DNA of 64,000 nt, from assembly GCA_033439255.1 (NCBI GenBank), contig CM065884.1, positions 1,798,001 through 1,862,000 on the forward strand, read 5' to 3'. Shown in pieces: positions 1 through 13,907 of this stretch. The stretch's first letter is position 1. Each line of letters begins with the position of its first letter. Both the position numbers and the translations under genes were made by a program. The notes beneath the pieces are model-generated. The model was not told the DNA's origin. It saw only the letters and a list, made by a program, of their open reading frames with translations, and ran no database searches. Source of the stretch: Hericium rajendrae (taxonomy: Eukaryota; Basidiomycota; Agaricomycetes; Russulales; Hericiaceae).

Positions 1-1378
1 GAGTGTTTCACATATTCAGTCCGCAAGCCTGCTTTCATCCTGAAGATGGGATCACCTATCTCAGACTCGTGCTTTGGCGAGTGATCTTTTGTAGAAGTGT
101 TCGAAGTCTCTGGTTCTTGTTCAATGACCGGCTTCTTGTCTTGCGGAACGTCTTCAGTTCGGACCTCCTGCGCGGGTGAAGTCGCAGAGTGATCGAAGCA
201 GCAGACAGGGCTGGACTGGGTGCTGCAGTCGATGGGCCCGCCATAGGCTGTGTAGCTTCCAGCGCCATCTGTCTCTCCCGTTCTTCCAGCTGCCGTTCCC
301 GCTCGGCTAGCTGTTTCTTCCGCGCCCTTTTGGAAATTTGACGGGCTGGAGCGGTTCTAATCTTTGGAAGGTCAGCGTCAACTTTGGCATCGGCTGCTAC
401 GGTGGTGGGTGCATCCACATGCGGCCTAGAACTAGGTTGTGCTGCAGGGACAGAGAGTGCTTCTGGCTCCCGCGAGATTACTTCTGGCGATCGCCTAGGC
501 TTGAGATTGCGAGTCTCAGCTTGAGGCGAGGGTGGCCGTTTGAGCGAGCTAGCGAGATTCTGTGCGGCATTCAACACAACAGGCGGCGAAGTGGAAGCCT
601 TTGGATTATGCAAGACATTCGTGTCTGACCCTTCCCTTGATAGCACCTTTCGTTGGTTAAAGATGATGAGCGCGATCCCGCCGTTGAGGAAGCTTTGCTA
701 TTAGCTGAGGTACTTGCACGTTTAACGGTTGTAGCGTCTGAATCCGCTGCCGCCACACGAGCAGTTATTGGAGCAGTGTCATTGAACCAGTCGAAATTGT
801 CCGGGTTCGAGCCCTGTTTGATAAGTTCACTTGGGCGCTGCTGCTTCGAAGGTTTCGCCGTCTTCGCTAAGGTGTCGTTATCTTTCACAAACATCCCAAT
901 TTATAACCTTGGAAAACTCACCTGTCCGGATGTTCCAAATGCGCTCTGCGTCCTGAGGAGCACCGCGTCTCGAAACAAGCTGGATACAAATTCCATGGTT
1001 ATATCTCAGTAATACAGGCAAGACACCCTGTGCCCGCGCCTTCTTCAAATGCTCAACCTCCACCCCCTTGAGCGATACGCGGACCTCGTCGCCTACACGT
1101 AAGTCCAGCCGGTCGAGCCATTTCATGCTCCCTTCGCCAACATCAATGTGCTGCGGCGCTGCTTGTTTCTGGGACTTCTGATCTTTGCTAACTTCCAGAG
1201 TAAACTGCCGCAAACGAGGTGACAGCAAGAAGATCTTGCCCGCGATGAACCCGCCCCCAGAGTCGTCGTCCCTGAGCTCGTCCGGCACCTTCCTTAGCGT
1301 GACAAACAGCGAGTCTTCCGGCACGACGCGCTGTCGCTTTGCGTTCTTGTCGGTATGGACTTCTCCAGGACGTTTCAT
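1..1378 (-). CDS. Unrecognised protein, possible OB-fold-like N-terminus; 3' end outside the window
   Basis: The ATG is at 1378 and the gene reads leftwards off the window. The first exon runs to about 924, where a GTGAGT donor follows codons for IRTG. It encodes a basic start (MKRPGEVHTDKNAKRQR) and then a beta-rich stretch (FIAGKIFLL, QFTLEV, RVGDEVRVSLKGVEV, LPVLLRYNHGICIQLVSR) that could be an OB-fold, as in telomere or single-strand DNA-binding proteins. That assignment is weak. Later parts are low complexity and rich in S, T, P, E and K (about 894-571, 646-200, 190-1), suggesting a disordered tail. The reading frame jumps twice: near 650, at an AAA run, and near 205, at a TT run. In each case one extra base would restore a continuous frame. 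I do not recognise a family and cannot give a function. Confidence 0.45.
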
Positions 1379-1522
1379 GGTAAGTTACACGTAGAAGAGG
1401 TAATGGATAGCGTCGAGGAAGGCGCGAGCGCGACTGACTGACGCGATCGGACGCGTCGGGATGGCCCCCGGGCACAGTCTTAACCGACGCGTTCGCGACG
1501 CAGACCTCGGGCACCTTACGTC

Positions 1523-2944
1523 ATGGACTCTCTTCCATGTGTCTTCCACCGCGCCCTTGCGGCTGCATCCAAGTCGTCCAATCTACCCACCATCCAGGAT
1601 GAGACCCAGGTATATCCGCTCCAGCGAGTGCAGGTGCCAGTTATAACACAATCCCGTGCAGGAACTGGTCGAATCCGCGCTCAAGGACCTGCGGAACGTG
1701 CTCACGCGAGTGGCGGACTTGGCCCTCTTCAGCCCGAATGAATCGCTTGAGGACATTTCGACGCGCGATCTGATCTATCTCTCCGTTCCGTATGTTCTGG
1801 CCGACGTGGAAGGAAGGGTGCTTGTTACCGAGCGCGACGATCGGCTCGAGCATCTGCGTACATCTGAAGTAAGTCATCGGACGAGCCCCTTTATTTCGCT
1901 TGCAATATTGAGCTCAGCTTGCAGCGATACGTCAGGCAATTCATCACCGAACTGGAGATGTATGGGATTATCACTGAATCCGAGCGTGAGCTTTTTCCAA
2001 GAGAGCGTCCTCGATTGCGGACGCGGAGAAACGGAGGGAGACGAAGATCAAGCAGTATCAGAAAGAGAAGGAATTGCGTGTCAAGCTCGAGGTAATGATC
2101 TTCAGCATGAACAAGTTATATTCCGTGAGCTCATCTCCCCACAGGCCATCCGAAAACGCCGACATGTCGCTACTACGTCGTCGGACGAATCTCCCAACGA
2201 TTACGACCTGGTAGCATCCCTCCTTCCCTTGCCATCACTATCCGCGGCCGACGAGGAGAACTCAGAGACGGAGGATATCTTGCGCGATGCGACGCTCCTA
2301 TTACTACGATTGCTCTATACGCAAGCGTGTAGCCAACTGGAGAGCCTGGATCAGGAGTTCGAGCTGCTCGGGAGTGCTCCGCCTCCCGTACTCCAGTCGC
2401 CAGCAGAGGCGGATCGCTCAGCGCAAGAGAGTGAAGAATGGCGGCTAGATGCTCCACGGCTCGATAGGCAGGATGGACCGCTGCTCGATCCTCAAGGAAA
2501 GGTACATTGGACTGCTCATATATTCTCAGGAACGTCGTTGCTGACCGCGTCCTGGCTAGCCCTTACGGCCGTTTACCATTCTGCCTAAGGATGCTGCAGA
2601 CCGTGCACGGCTGCAGTCACAGGTCTTCCAGCCTGGCCACCGTCTGCCTACCATGACCATCGATGAGTACCTTGAGATTGAGCAGGAGCGCGGAAACATC
2701 ATCACCGGAGGCGGGTGAGTTAGCCATGTCAAATCATCTGCGATTCACACCAGCTCATCTCATGATATGCAGAGCGGCATCAGCAGCGCAGCCTACCTCG
2801 AAAGAGCAACTCGCACTGGACGCGGAGTTAGATACGGCATTTGGTCGGGAAAAGGAAGAGGAAAAGAGGCTGCAAGACGAGGCCTGGGCCCGATATACAG
2901 ACGAGAATCCACGAGGCGCAGGCAACACGATGAACAGAGGCTGA
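1523..2944 (+). CDS. TAP42: TAP42-like protein (PP2A-associated, IGBP1/alpha4 family)
   Basis: Tap42 binds catalytic subunits of PP2A-type phosphatases and links them to TOR signalling. Exons: 1523-1609, 1662-1868, 1925-about 2091, from about 2150 to 2501, 2560-2714, 2773-2944. The family's KIKQYQKEKELR helix is encoded near 2046-2080, and the C-terminal signature (PLRPFTILP, then VFQPGHRLPTMTIDEYLEIE and ER-NII-GGG) spans 2560-2714. The last exon is charged (KEQLALDAELD, REKEEEKRLQDEAW), as in other Tap42 tails. The start is the first ATG, giving MDSLPCVFHRAL. One frame break lies at the T5 run at 1992-1996: upstream sequence reads RYVRQFITELEMYGIITESERELF, and the conserved helix resumes in the next frame. 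One missing T explains it, so I regard the gene as intact in the organism. It is divergent from the gene on its left. Confidence 0.9.
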
Positions 2945-3137
2945 ATGTGAATAACTGTATCGATACTTTTTGTGCCAAATTGCACTGCTTCATCGCGGCT
3001 TAGTTGTTTGATGACCAGGAGAAGTTGTCCTAACAATATTATGTCCAGACAGTGAGATGGTATATAGTTTAGTTGAGAATCAGATGCCTAAGGGACTGCC
3101 GAAAGCCACAGACCATCGACAAATAGAAGAAACAGAA

Positions 3138-4135
<998 letters not shown>

Positions 4136-4537
4136 GGCGTCGGTCTTGATGTTGGAATATAGGAAATAAGGAGAAACCAAAGATGGAAAATAAAAGGCAA
4201 AGAAAGAGTCTATGATATGGCGGACAAGTGAAGGTCGGAGACACCTTGCCTCGGAGCAGGTAACTTGTTTGCGCGTATGTACTCCCCGCATGCCGACTTC
4301 CGTCCTCGCATGTGCGTTTGATGGCCAGACCGACCGCAGCCTGGCGCCTCGGTTTTCCTCGAGCGCAGACGAATGCAATTTCTGACCGCCTTGCCCTTCG
4401 TGCTGTTACCATCGTCGCGCTACAGACCGCGTACGCGCAAGTGAAAGCCCCGAGCGCCAGGATCATTCGATCATCCGCCTATCTCTCAAATCGGGAACGG
4501 CTGCTTTCGTTCCCACAACTCCCCGAACACACCTCCG
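4136..4537. promoter_or_regulatory. Divergent promoter region between Rab6 and MTHFR
   Basis: About 400 bases separate two outward-facing start codons (4135 minus, 4538 plus), so the promoters of both genes must lie here or overlap. No clear TATA box or known factor site was recognised. Confidence 0.4.
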
Positions 4538-6916
4538 ATGAAGTTTGCAGAAAAGCTGCAGGGCTCGGAGCGGCCATTCTACACCCTCGAATTTTTCCCT
4601 CCGCGGACGGATCAGGTATGTTGTATTCTGCTGCTGTGCGCAACTCTGGACGACGTTCGTGCAGGGCTTCACCAACCTCATCTCCCGAATATCCCGGCTC
4701 GCGGAGGTCAAACCTCTTGCTGTGAGTATAACATGGGGAGCGGGCGGAACGACAAGGGAACGGTCCCTGGAGCTGGCAGCTGTGACAAGCAAGGAACTTG
4801 GGTTAGAGACCATCTTGCACCTCACATGTACCAATATGGAAAAGGAATGGTGGATGATGCGCTGAAGGTGCGCCTCTTTCGTCGGAAGCGCTCTGAATTT
4901 GTTCCCATCGCTTCACACAGGCAGCGAAAGATCTAGGCGTAAGGACAATCCTTGCACTGAGAGGAGGTAGGCGCCCAGCTGTCAGTGACATGTCCAGGCT
5001 TCATTATCCCTGTAGATCCTCCAAGAGGAAAAGAATCGTGGGTACCTACCGACCCGCGCTTCACGCATGCTATCGACCTCGTTTCCTACATTCGTTCCAA
5101 ACCTGAATACTCGGACTGGTTCTCCATGGCGTGGCAGGTTATCCAGATATTCCAGTCTATTTGTGCACTCGCTCAAAAAGTACCTTTTCTCCCAGCTTAC
5201 CCGGATGGACACAGCGACAGGGTCCTGAGCGAGGACGAGGAGCTCAATTACCTCAAAGCGAAGGTCGATGCGGGCGCTGATTTCATCATGACACAACTCT
5301 TCTATGACGTCGACAATTTCTTGCGATGGAAAGACAAGGTTCGACGGAAGGGTTTGTACAGTCTCTTGAGTTGTCTGCCGTTTTTCTCAACTGAAATATT
5401 GCAGGTATCGACGTACCCATTATACCGGGAATCATGCCCATCCAAACCTACTCGTCATTTCGTCGATTGACGAAGCTCTGCGGAACTCATATTCCCCCTT
5501 CACTTGAGGCTGACCTGGAACATATCAAGGTGAGTCTCGGTTCCTCCCTTTTCTGAGAGGAGACGTTCTAATTTACTCGCATCACAGCACGACGACTCAA
5601 AAGTGAAAGAATACGGCATCACTCTCGCAATAAAGATGATCAAGCGGATGGTCAACGAAGGCGGCATTCGTGGCTTCCACTTCTGCACGCTGAACTTGGA
5701 GAACAGCGTGCAACGGATTTGGAGAGTCTGACTGGATACAGGCTTCCGAGATCACCAAGGTTCCGAACCGACTTATTGCTGTAAGGAAATCCGCCATGAC
5801 TCACGGGTCTGGCTTCATGCGTTTACTTCTAGGACGCGCCGAGAGCAGTTGTCCCCGCCGACGGCGCAGACATAGAGCGCACGGTTACGCCTGTGACTGC
5901 GACGAACACGGCGATGAATGGACTCCAAGCTCAGGTTCCTCGCGACGGGGATGTCGGCAAAGGCGAGGTGAACAATGCTGCAACATGGGACGAGTTCCCC
6001 AACGGTCGTTTCGGAGATGTCAACAGCCCGGCATACGGCACTCAGGACCAGTGGGGTGGTTTCAGCACGCTCGTGCGTCCTGCTGTCCATCCCTTTTGGG
6101 TTTATTAAACACATTTCATAACAGCATTCGGCTACTTCGTCACAATGGCCGCGTCTACAGACAGAAGCTGATATCACAGCCATCTCCTTACGCTTCCTCA
6201 GCTCAGAGACAGACTCATATCCTTTTTCGCCTTCGCCACTTTCTCTCGAGTCCCAGCGGATATTACCGCACCTGAAGCGTCTCGCTCGTCTCGGCTGGTG
6301 GTCGGTAGGTTCGCAGCCTGCAGTCGACGGGGAATCGTCTGAGGATGCGGTCATTGGCTGGGGACCTGCGGGCGGGTATGTATACCAGAAGCCCTTCGTC
6401 GAGTTCTTCGTATCGCAGAGGAGGTGGAGCGCATAGAGAAGAAGATAGAAGAGAAGGGCGACGGGTGGGTTGATTACCTCGCGGGCAATTTCGCGGTACG
6501 TGACACGCTTCCAACACCTGGAAGCATTGCTCATGCCGACATGTCTTAGGGCGAGGTCAGAACGAATATCCAGGACGGCGAGAGGAATGCCGTGACATGG
6601 GGCGTCTTTCCTGGTCAGGAAGTCATCCAGTCTACCATCATCGAACAGGACTCCTTCCTAGCATGGAAGGTACGATATGGTCGCGCTGTTATCCGGGATA
6701 AGTTGCTGAATTCATGATTTGAACGTGCAGGAAGAGGCGTTCTCCATTTGGACGGAGTGGGCCTCTCTTCACCCTCCCAAGTCCCAAGAACGCACGTTGT
6801 TGGAAGCCATCCGGGATAGCAGATGGCTGGTCAACATCACACATCACGATTATAAGGATGCGGATGCGTTGTGGAATTTCCTGTTTGAGGGCACGCCCGA
6901 AGTGCCGTTGGACTGA
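4538..6916 (+). CDS. MTHFR: Methylenetetrahydrofolate reductase (MET12/MET13 type)
   Basis: The enzyme reduces 5,10-methylene-THF to 5-methyl-THF for methionine synthesis, using FAD. The N-terminal catalytic barrel shows YTLEFFPPRTDQ, ITWGAGGTT, HLTCTN, ILALRGDPPRG, a YPDGHSD motif, DAGADFIMTQLFYD, VPIIPGIMPI and GFHFCTLNLE. The C-terminal eukaryotic regulatory half shows WDEFPNGRFGD, SPAYGTQDQWGGF, LARLGWWSVGSQPAVDG, VIGWGPAGGYVYQK, VTWGVFPGQE and ITHHDYKDADALWNFLFEG. At least ten exons; introns start at about 4616, 4869, 4967, 5530, 5780 and 6496, among others. Frame breaks occur near 4841 (A4 run), 5129 (GG), 5718 and 5730, about 6168, and 6417. All but the one at 6168 are cured by one extra base, so they look like sequencing losses. 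The start MKFAEKLQ fits the family. Confidence 0.93.
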
Positions 6917-7232
6917 GGGAAGAGTACTTACTGCTGAAGGGCTGTAACAAATGTAGAAGTACTGTATACCGTAGTTTTGTATAACTATCCAACTTTCTGC
7001 GATATTCGCAACGGGCATCGTGGTCAAACGTCTATTCCCACCGTGAATATCGCCTTGAGATATCAGAAAATCAAGACCACGGGCGATTGAAACATCGAAT
7101 CGGAGGAGAATATGAGCTCAATGCTCATGAGTCATCATATGAGACGCGTCGCGTCGCGAATTGAACGTCGCGACCAAGTCTCAACCTCCTCCCTCATCTT
7201 TTTCGCCACATTCTTCCCCATGTTCTGAACAG

Positions 7233-7821
7233 GAATTTTGCGCCATGTCAACAGCAACGCCAACAGTCCTGCCCCGGCCACAGATCTTCCCCGGCTCCTG
7301 CCCAAGCCTCCCCAGCCGCATCCCATCCCAAAGGCCCAGCCCGGGCGCTGGACGGGGCGGCTGAACGCGACGCGCGACATCGTCCAGGAGATGGACGACC
7401 TCAGCGACGAGGAGGCTGAGCTGGAGGACATCGTGCGTGCACGCCGCGTTCGCGCGCTCGGCAGACTGACTAACCGCTCGCCGCACAGACGATGGAGATC
7501 AAGAACCGTGGGTACATGTTTCTGGTGCCCATCGGGAAGATGTTCACGCAGTACGAGGAGAAGAACGACGTGCGTTTCGCTGCTTTTCGTGCGGGCGTCG
7601 CTTGTGCTGATGGTGGCCATAGGCGGATGAGGGCTCGGAAGGCGACGATTCGCATTCGTCGCATCAGGACTCGCAGGGACCGGGTTCGGAGGAGGATGGC
7701 GGCGACGAGTCGGAGGAGGAAGGCGTGGATCTGGATGCTGAGATGGAGGATATGGACGATGCTGAAGGGGATCCAGACGAGATGGACGACGCCGACGGCT
7801 TTGACGATTCGGAGCCATGAC
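7233..7821 (+). CDS. Anaphase-promoting complex subunit 15-like protein (Apc15/Mnd2)
   Basis: APC15 is a small subunit of the cyclosome ubiquitin ligase; in animals it promotes checkpoint-complex turnover. Three exons are clear. The first holds PGRWTGRLNATRDIVQEMDD followed by LSDEEAELEDI. The second (about 7489-7569) holds TMEIKNRGYMFLVPIGKMF and ends EEKND. The third is a long acidic tail ending GFDDSEP with TGA at 7819-7821. The VPIGK motif followed by a very acidic C-terminus is the mark of this family. The 5' end is unresolved: the frame opens at 7233 behind a possible acceptor (GAACAG) and no convincing ATG precedes it, so the first exon or a lost base is missing from my model. A different acidic protein cannot be excluded. 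Confidence 0.7.
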
Positions 7822-8103
7822 AATAACAGTTTCATCTCTGGAGGTTATCGTTGTCGGGATTCCGGAGGCTCGCATCGAGGTTGCAGAGGCACGTTGTGTA
7901 CCGTACTAGCTGTATACATATTTTTCCGACTCTTCGCTTCATCATTTCAAGGTGCCGCGCAAAATCATACAAAAATTAATATTGTAGCATAGATTACATG
8001 TCCTAGAGCAATAGTGCAATGATCCCAAGGTGACCAGGTCAATGATACATGAGTGCGAGAATTGCCTCTCGGCTTTTGTCAAGGTAATTTTGTGCCCCGT
8101 AAA

Positions 8104-10450
8104 TCAGCCGATATCGTGGGCATCCGTGATGGACATGCTGCGCGGTCCCTGCCCATTCTTCAGGTGGTGCGCACGGACGGCGAGCGGCCGAACCCATAGT
8201 TTGACATGCCCGGATTTATTGGCTGTGACGAGGGCGCGCGGTAGGAATGTGATGGCAGTGAGTAGTTCTCCGTCGTGTTGCTTGACCTGCATTTCTTTAT
8301 CAGATCATGGCAATGAGAGAAGAGATGGGGCCACATACAATGACAGGTTGGACAACTGCGACTTCGTTACGTGATGGTGCGGCATGGTATCGGGGCAACG
8401 GCCCGTCGGCCCCAGGCGGAGGTAGGTGCATTGTGGAACGGTCGGCCGTGCCTTCTCTTCGTCGTAAGCAAGCGAGATCGTCGACGCCATAGATTGCCGT
8501 TGTTGGTGCGTAGCTTGATATTTTGGGCGATGCAAAATACCACTTGAGAAGTCCCACTGCAATAAAATTGAGTCACGAGCACTCGTGGTTGGACTTTGGG
8601 GTACTTACCAGGATGAGCTTGTTGTCTTCGCCAACACTGCCAAACCTGTAGGTGCGTCCGTCACAACGTACGTTGTCAAACGCAACGCCGGAAACAAAAG
8701 ATGAATGGCCTTGACATCGTGCGATCACACGCTGTTCCCAAGGAGAATAGATGTTCACAAGATCGTCTTGACCGCCTGTCTGGAGATCGGGTATGGGCAT
8801 GAAAATGGATCAAGTAAGCGTTCTACACTCACAATGATGAATCGACCATCGGGGGACCACGAAACGCAGGTCAATGAACCAAAATACGCGGCATAACAGT
8901 CGACCAATCTTGTCCAAAATTCAGATGTGACATAGGCAGAGAGCTGGGGACACTTACTGCTCCGCTAACGCGTCGATCACCCGTAAGCAACCATCCTCTG
9001 AGATAGCAGCGACATATTTCACGTCGGGAGAGAACACAAAATCTCCAATGATCCATTCCTCAGTCAAGGACGCACCGTGAATTCGCTTGTACTCACCGAG
9101 AATACTTCTTTTGGATATCTTCCAGTGGCTTACAGGATTTTTTGCAGTCTTATCTTTGTCAGATCGTCCTCCAGAGCCTGCTACCGCAGCATCATTGGCA
9201 GGATGCCATGGTGGCATCGTCACGAAAATGCTATCTAGAGGATTCCAGTCGTCCGATGAGGATGGGATGCTCGGATCGCGCGGGGAGAGCGGAGACGCGG
9301 CATTGTTGTTCGAAGAAGAGTTAGAGGTGGGGTCTTGTGGGGTGAATAAACCGTCTTCGCGTTCTTTATCGTAGACAATGATGGATCCATCGGCATGGGA
9401 AACGAGGAACAGGTTGGGAGATGAGGGCACCCATCGAACGGCGGTACATGCTGAATTGGTGATTCGGCCCTATGCATATAGATTCAATAGGACGTCCGTA
9501 TTTACGAATGAAAACTAGAGCGCCGTACTTGTTTGTTCAGTCGACCATACCGGGACGATATTGGATCTTCGGACGAGCGTTCAAGTAGAGGAAATCTATT
9601 GAGAGGGCAGAGACCTACCGAACCATACAAGGTCGCCGGTGTGGAAACCAATGATAACGTCAATGCGTTCATGAGATAAGGTCGCTTGATTTACATCATG
9701 ACATGTAGGAAAAGCTGAAAAGATATTCGCGACAGGTAATCCTGAATCCAAGTCATATCAGTCCTGCCAAACGTTGCTTGAGAATGGACTCACCTTCGAC
9801 TTGGCGCCGGCCTCCACCCAATAAAAGCTCTTCGCAGAGTTAAAGAATAAATAAGTAGCATCACCCTGTTTTGCCTGCAGGGTTCTGGTCAAGCCTTCCA
9901 CAGTATGCAGCCGCGTGATGAACGTGGAGGACGTGGTCCGCATGTTGTGTTTTGGACGCGAGACGGTCTTTCGTTTTGCGAGCGAGGGACCATGGTGATG
10001 ATTGGCAAAAAGTCCATGATGCTGGTCATGAGCGACGACAGTGGGAGAAGCAGGGATGCCGTCTTGGGTATTCGGGTCGGGCGAGTTGCCTTCATCGGGA
10101 GTCTCGCTGCTCGACACGCTGACCCCGTCCTCTTTTTCCTTGGGCACTAGTCCCCGCTCCTTCCAGAACTCCTTGCTACCACCAAGCAGCTGAGTCAAAC
10201 CTGGGCCGCTGCCAGGGCGCTGTACGGGAAAACGAACGATAGCGGTTGAGAGTCGGGTGGGGTACAGTGGGGGCGGGGCGCTGGCGGTGACGGGGATGGG
10301 TTTGAAGTCTTCGGTGACGGAGTAGACGCCTTCGGGGGCAACGAAGGTTGAGTCGTTCTCCATGGCGGGCGCCGAGCTGGAGCTGCAGGATGAACGGTGA
10401 TGGGAGCCCCAGCGGCTCGAGGTTGATAATGAGGGACATGTCGGCGACAT
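8104..10450 (-). CDS. creC: WD40 protein CreC/WDR20, cofactor of the CreB deubiquitinase
   Basis: CreC proteins partner a USP12/46-type deubiquitinase (CreB) that acts in carbon catabolite repression. From 10450 the N-terminus is Pro/Ser-rich and low complexity up to about 10000. It is followed by [17 protein letters not shown], then WD repeats: [105 protein letters not shown] and [20 protein letters not shown]. The [12 protein letters not shown] and LWDFS blocks are typical of CreC/WDR20. A Ser/Asn-rich insertion sits between two blades at about 9230-9350, also usual for this family. Two starts are possible, 10450 or 10363 ([12 protein letters not shown]). It shares a short divergent promoter with the E1-beta gene. 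Confidence 0.9.
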
Positions 10451-10613
10451 GACAACAACTGCACAAGTCGTCAGGTCCGCCGCATCTGTCCATCAGCGCC
10501 TATTCCCCCGCATCCCGGATCTTGCAGCACTCCCATGTCTGTTCCTCTCGCTCTACAATCTTTACGACCATGTTCACCTCTCATTCATCGGCGGCTGCAC
10601 GTGTAGCAAAGAG

Positions 10614-12276
10614 ATGGCTATTGCGAAGCGTATATATTTCATTTATCCCTTAATCACGTCTCATTTATTTCGGAATCTAGGCAACTGCGCTACGCGTCGC
10701 AAGAAGGGCAGCATCAACCCAGGTAGAGCCTCCGCCTGCTGGCGGACATCTGCCTGGCATAGCTACCTCGAAGTTTCTGCGTACTACGCGCGATGCTGCT
10801 CTGCGCACTTTGGGTATAACCTGGCGCGACGATGAGCACGGTGCGCCGGTCAGAGAGATCATTGGCGGGCGGGAGACCCGCAAGATGAACGTATACCAAG
10901 CAGTTCGCGACGCCATGAGGTGTGTTGTCTTCCGATCCGTATTTCATAAGCCATTTATCATGTCATGGACAAAGCATTGCACTGATGAAAGACGATACCG
11001 CGGTCGTCTTCGGAGAAGATGTCGCATTTGGAGGAGTTTTTCGATGCACCATGGTAGGCATGGCCATTTCTTCCCGAGAGCTTAATTGATTCGAAGATGT
11101 GAACTGATACTTAGGGGCTGGCCGAAGAATTTGGTATGCAGTACATGACTTGCTTGGACTTTCCGAAGCTGAACCTACGCAGGTCGGGAACGCGTGTTCA
11201 ACACACCATTATCGGAGCAAGGTATCGCAGGCTTCGGCATTGGCCTCGCGGCTATGGGTCAGACTGCTATAGCAGAGATCCAATTCGCCGACTACATATT
11301 CCCCGCATTTGACCAGGTGCGCTCATAAGTGCGCAGTAGCGTCTGAATGCTCACTATGCAATAGCTGGTCAATGAAGCCGCCAAATACCGGTATCGGAGC
11401 GGCGGGCAATACAATGTCGGTGGTCTTACAGTTCGGACACCAACCATGTCAGTTGGACATGGTGGTCTTTATCATTCACAAAGCCCTGAAGGCTTCTTCA
11501 TGGGTGCCGCTGGTCTTAAGGTACATAGGTCGTACTCTCCGCATGCCTGTGTACAATTAATCACCATTTGAAAGATCGTGATACCCCGCTCGCCTATACA
11601 AGCTAAAGGCCTACTGCTGTCTTCGATCCGAGACCCAAACCCCGTGATATTCATGGAGCCCAAAATATTATACCGTTCAGCGGGTATGTCTCGGTTTCTG
11701 GAACCATCTAATGATTATCACTCATCTGCGCTGGTAACGTAGTTGAGCAGGTCCCAGTCGACGATTTTGAGCTGCCAATCGGACGGGCCGAGACGCTCAC
11801 TACTGGCACTGACTTGACCTTGCTCACCTGGGGAACACCCGTCTACCACTGCGAGACCGCTCTTTCCATGCTTGCGAACCCGCCACCCTCGCTCGCCAAG
11901 CATGTCCCCACCTCTGTGCGCTCCGCGAAAGTAGAGCTCATCGATCTCCGCACCATCCTGCCGTGGGACGTTGACACCGTGCTGGAAAGCGTCAAGAAGA
12001 CAGGTAGGCTCGTCATCGTGCATGAGGCGTGTCGCACGGCCGGTGTCGGCGCAGAGATTGCAGCGGAGATGCAGAAGAAGGCGTTCCTGAAGCTGAATGC
12101 ACCTGTTCGTAGGGTGACTGCATGGGAGTGAGTACTTGCATTATATGCGTGAAATATTGGAGGGTTGACATGCTGACATGCGTGATAGCGTCCCGACCGG
12201 TTTACAGTACGAGAAGTTCGTGATACCAGATGCGATTCGGATTCTCGATTCTATTGTAGAGACACTGGCATATTGA
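10614..12276 (+). CDS. BCKDHB: Branched-chain 2-oxoacid dehydrogenase E1 beta subunit, mitochondrial
   Basis: With E1 alpha it forms the thiamine-diphosphate decarboxylase of the BCKDH complex, which degrades Leu, Ile and Val keto acids in mitochondria. The conserved order is [153 protein letters not shown] and [20 protein letters not shown], ending [11 protein letters not shown]. About seven introns interrupt it. The region near 10681-10850 encodes a basic, Ala/Arg/Thr-rich leader ([11 protein letters not shown]) suited to mitochondrial import. The exact start is uncertain: the ATG at 10614 is the nearest candidate, but it does not join in frame without an intron I can place. Confidence 0.9.
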
Positions 12277-12447
12277 GTCGGATGGAAGAAGCTATCATAA
12301 TAATTGTACAAAAAGTTGAAGACCACATGAACGGCCTGACGACGAGAGCACTTAGTTTGAAAAGAGGTAAAAGACAACTGCGAAAGCGAAAAAGTGCGAA
12401 GGTTCATCGGCCTACAATAATTTTCCACCTCGTCAACAAGCCGGTCT

Positions 12448-13717
12448 TCAGCAAGGCAGATTCCCAATGAAGATGTAGGCACTCCTTCCGCCATTCCTGG
12501 GAGTTCCACGAGAAAGGAAAGCCGAACGAGTCCCAGAATCGAGCTCAAGCATTGTTGCTTCTTGATCCAGTGCTTCAGACCGAGCGATAGATATGTTTTC
12601 GACAGACAAGATCGTCAGGGGCGCGCTCTTGGACGTAAGCAAGCCGATAACTTCAACCAGAGACACCATCAGAGCCAGCGAGGTACGGTTCTGGTGATTG
12701 CCCTTGTTCTTGGTGCCAGACTTGTGAGTGAGACGGTCAGAGAGGAACGGTACCGCCATCAGGGCAAAGGAAGAATCCAGAACAGACGATGGTAGCATCC
12801 CGGGCGGTGAATTCGATAGAAGCAAAGACATCTTTGGGTAACTTGGCTTGGAGATGGCGAATGAGAGGATGAAGTCCGTTGTACGGCACGGTATCCAAGT
12901 CCAAGCGGATATGATCATTTCAGGTTTTTGAGACGATTTGAGAAGATTTGCTGATAGATGATTGGTGAGGATGCAGCTGGTTGCAGAGACCAGCGCGCAT
13001 ATACGCACCCAGAAAGGCATTCGGCTGGAAGAGAAATGTCAGGTGTGCCCGATCTCTGTACGTAGTAGTCTCGCTCACCATAAAGGTCGGAGGAAAGCAC
13101 TGAGTCTTCATCAACCATAACGAAACCGCAATCTGAAAGACAAGGTCGACATGGAGGCAGACACGACGTCCCTTGACCACAGCTCGACCAGACAAGAGCT
13201 CAGGCAGCGTCCGCTTTGCGTCCCGCAGCTCTACGGATCCGTCTCTGCAGTCGCGCAAGAGCTTGCTCAAGGGAATAGAGAGCACTTTTTCGCGGGATCG
13301 GTGGGTGGATTCAGAGATGGCTCTGTAAAGGAGAGGCCACTGAGACCGTGTAGGAACGAGGACGCCTTGTAGAGCTCGAAGGATGACGTCTGATCCTTGT
13401 TGGATGTCTGTTGCTTGTTTCAAGCCGGATCGAGAGGACGAAACGACGACGAAAGTCAGAAAGAGCACGAAAGATGCGAGGGTTCCAAAAAAGACAGGGC
13501 CATTCTCGTTCACAAGACTTCGAGAGGCGGTCAGGGCGTATTGCAGGAGCGAGTTCGATCGCAATCTGCTGCTGAGCCATAGGTGGCGTTCATGAACTTG
13601 AAGGAAACAGTAGATTTTTTGAGGGACGAAGCCCATCGTAGCTTCAGAATTCAGCTGAGTAGTTGTTGGTGACTGATCTGCAGCTGAGCGGGGTGACGGT
13701 AAGGATGAAAAGAACAC
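12448..13717 (-). CDS. Unrecognised protein with one likely membrane segment
   Basis: A long open frame begins at 13717 (a second ATG gives MGFVPQKIYCFLQVHERHLW). It encodes one hydrophobic segment, GPVFFGTLASFVLFLTFVVV, near residues 70-95, then a soluble region (VPTRSQWPLLYRAISES, REKVLSIPLSKLLRDCRDGS, LPELLSGRAVVKG). A later piece on the same strand, about 12905-12735, reads DLDTVPYNGLHPLIRHLQAK and PKDVFASIEFTARDATIV, probably the same gene after introns. The 3' end is not certain: two frames stay open to 12448. I do not recognise the family. It faces E1 beta tail to tail. Confidence 0.45.
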
Positions 13718-13907
13718 CTACTGTACATCTAGGATAGTGACGCGGTAAAGAATGAAATGTGCTGGCCTAACCGTTTATAGTGTGCTATGATGTCGTAATG
13801 GACCTTACGAAGTGTCTTGACCCTAACGCGAAAGAGCCATCCGCCAAGTGCGGAGAGCACACTGCAGTGACATCAACCGCGTTGCTGAGCGTCGTCTGAA
13901 CAGCAGC

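Noticed and set aside
3080-3137. Longer C-terminus of the Rab6 gene ending at 3080
   Set aside because: It comes from reading through an intron with a perfect GTATGT donor; splicing gives the expected CXC prenylation end at 3138.
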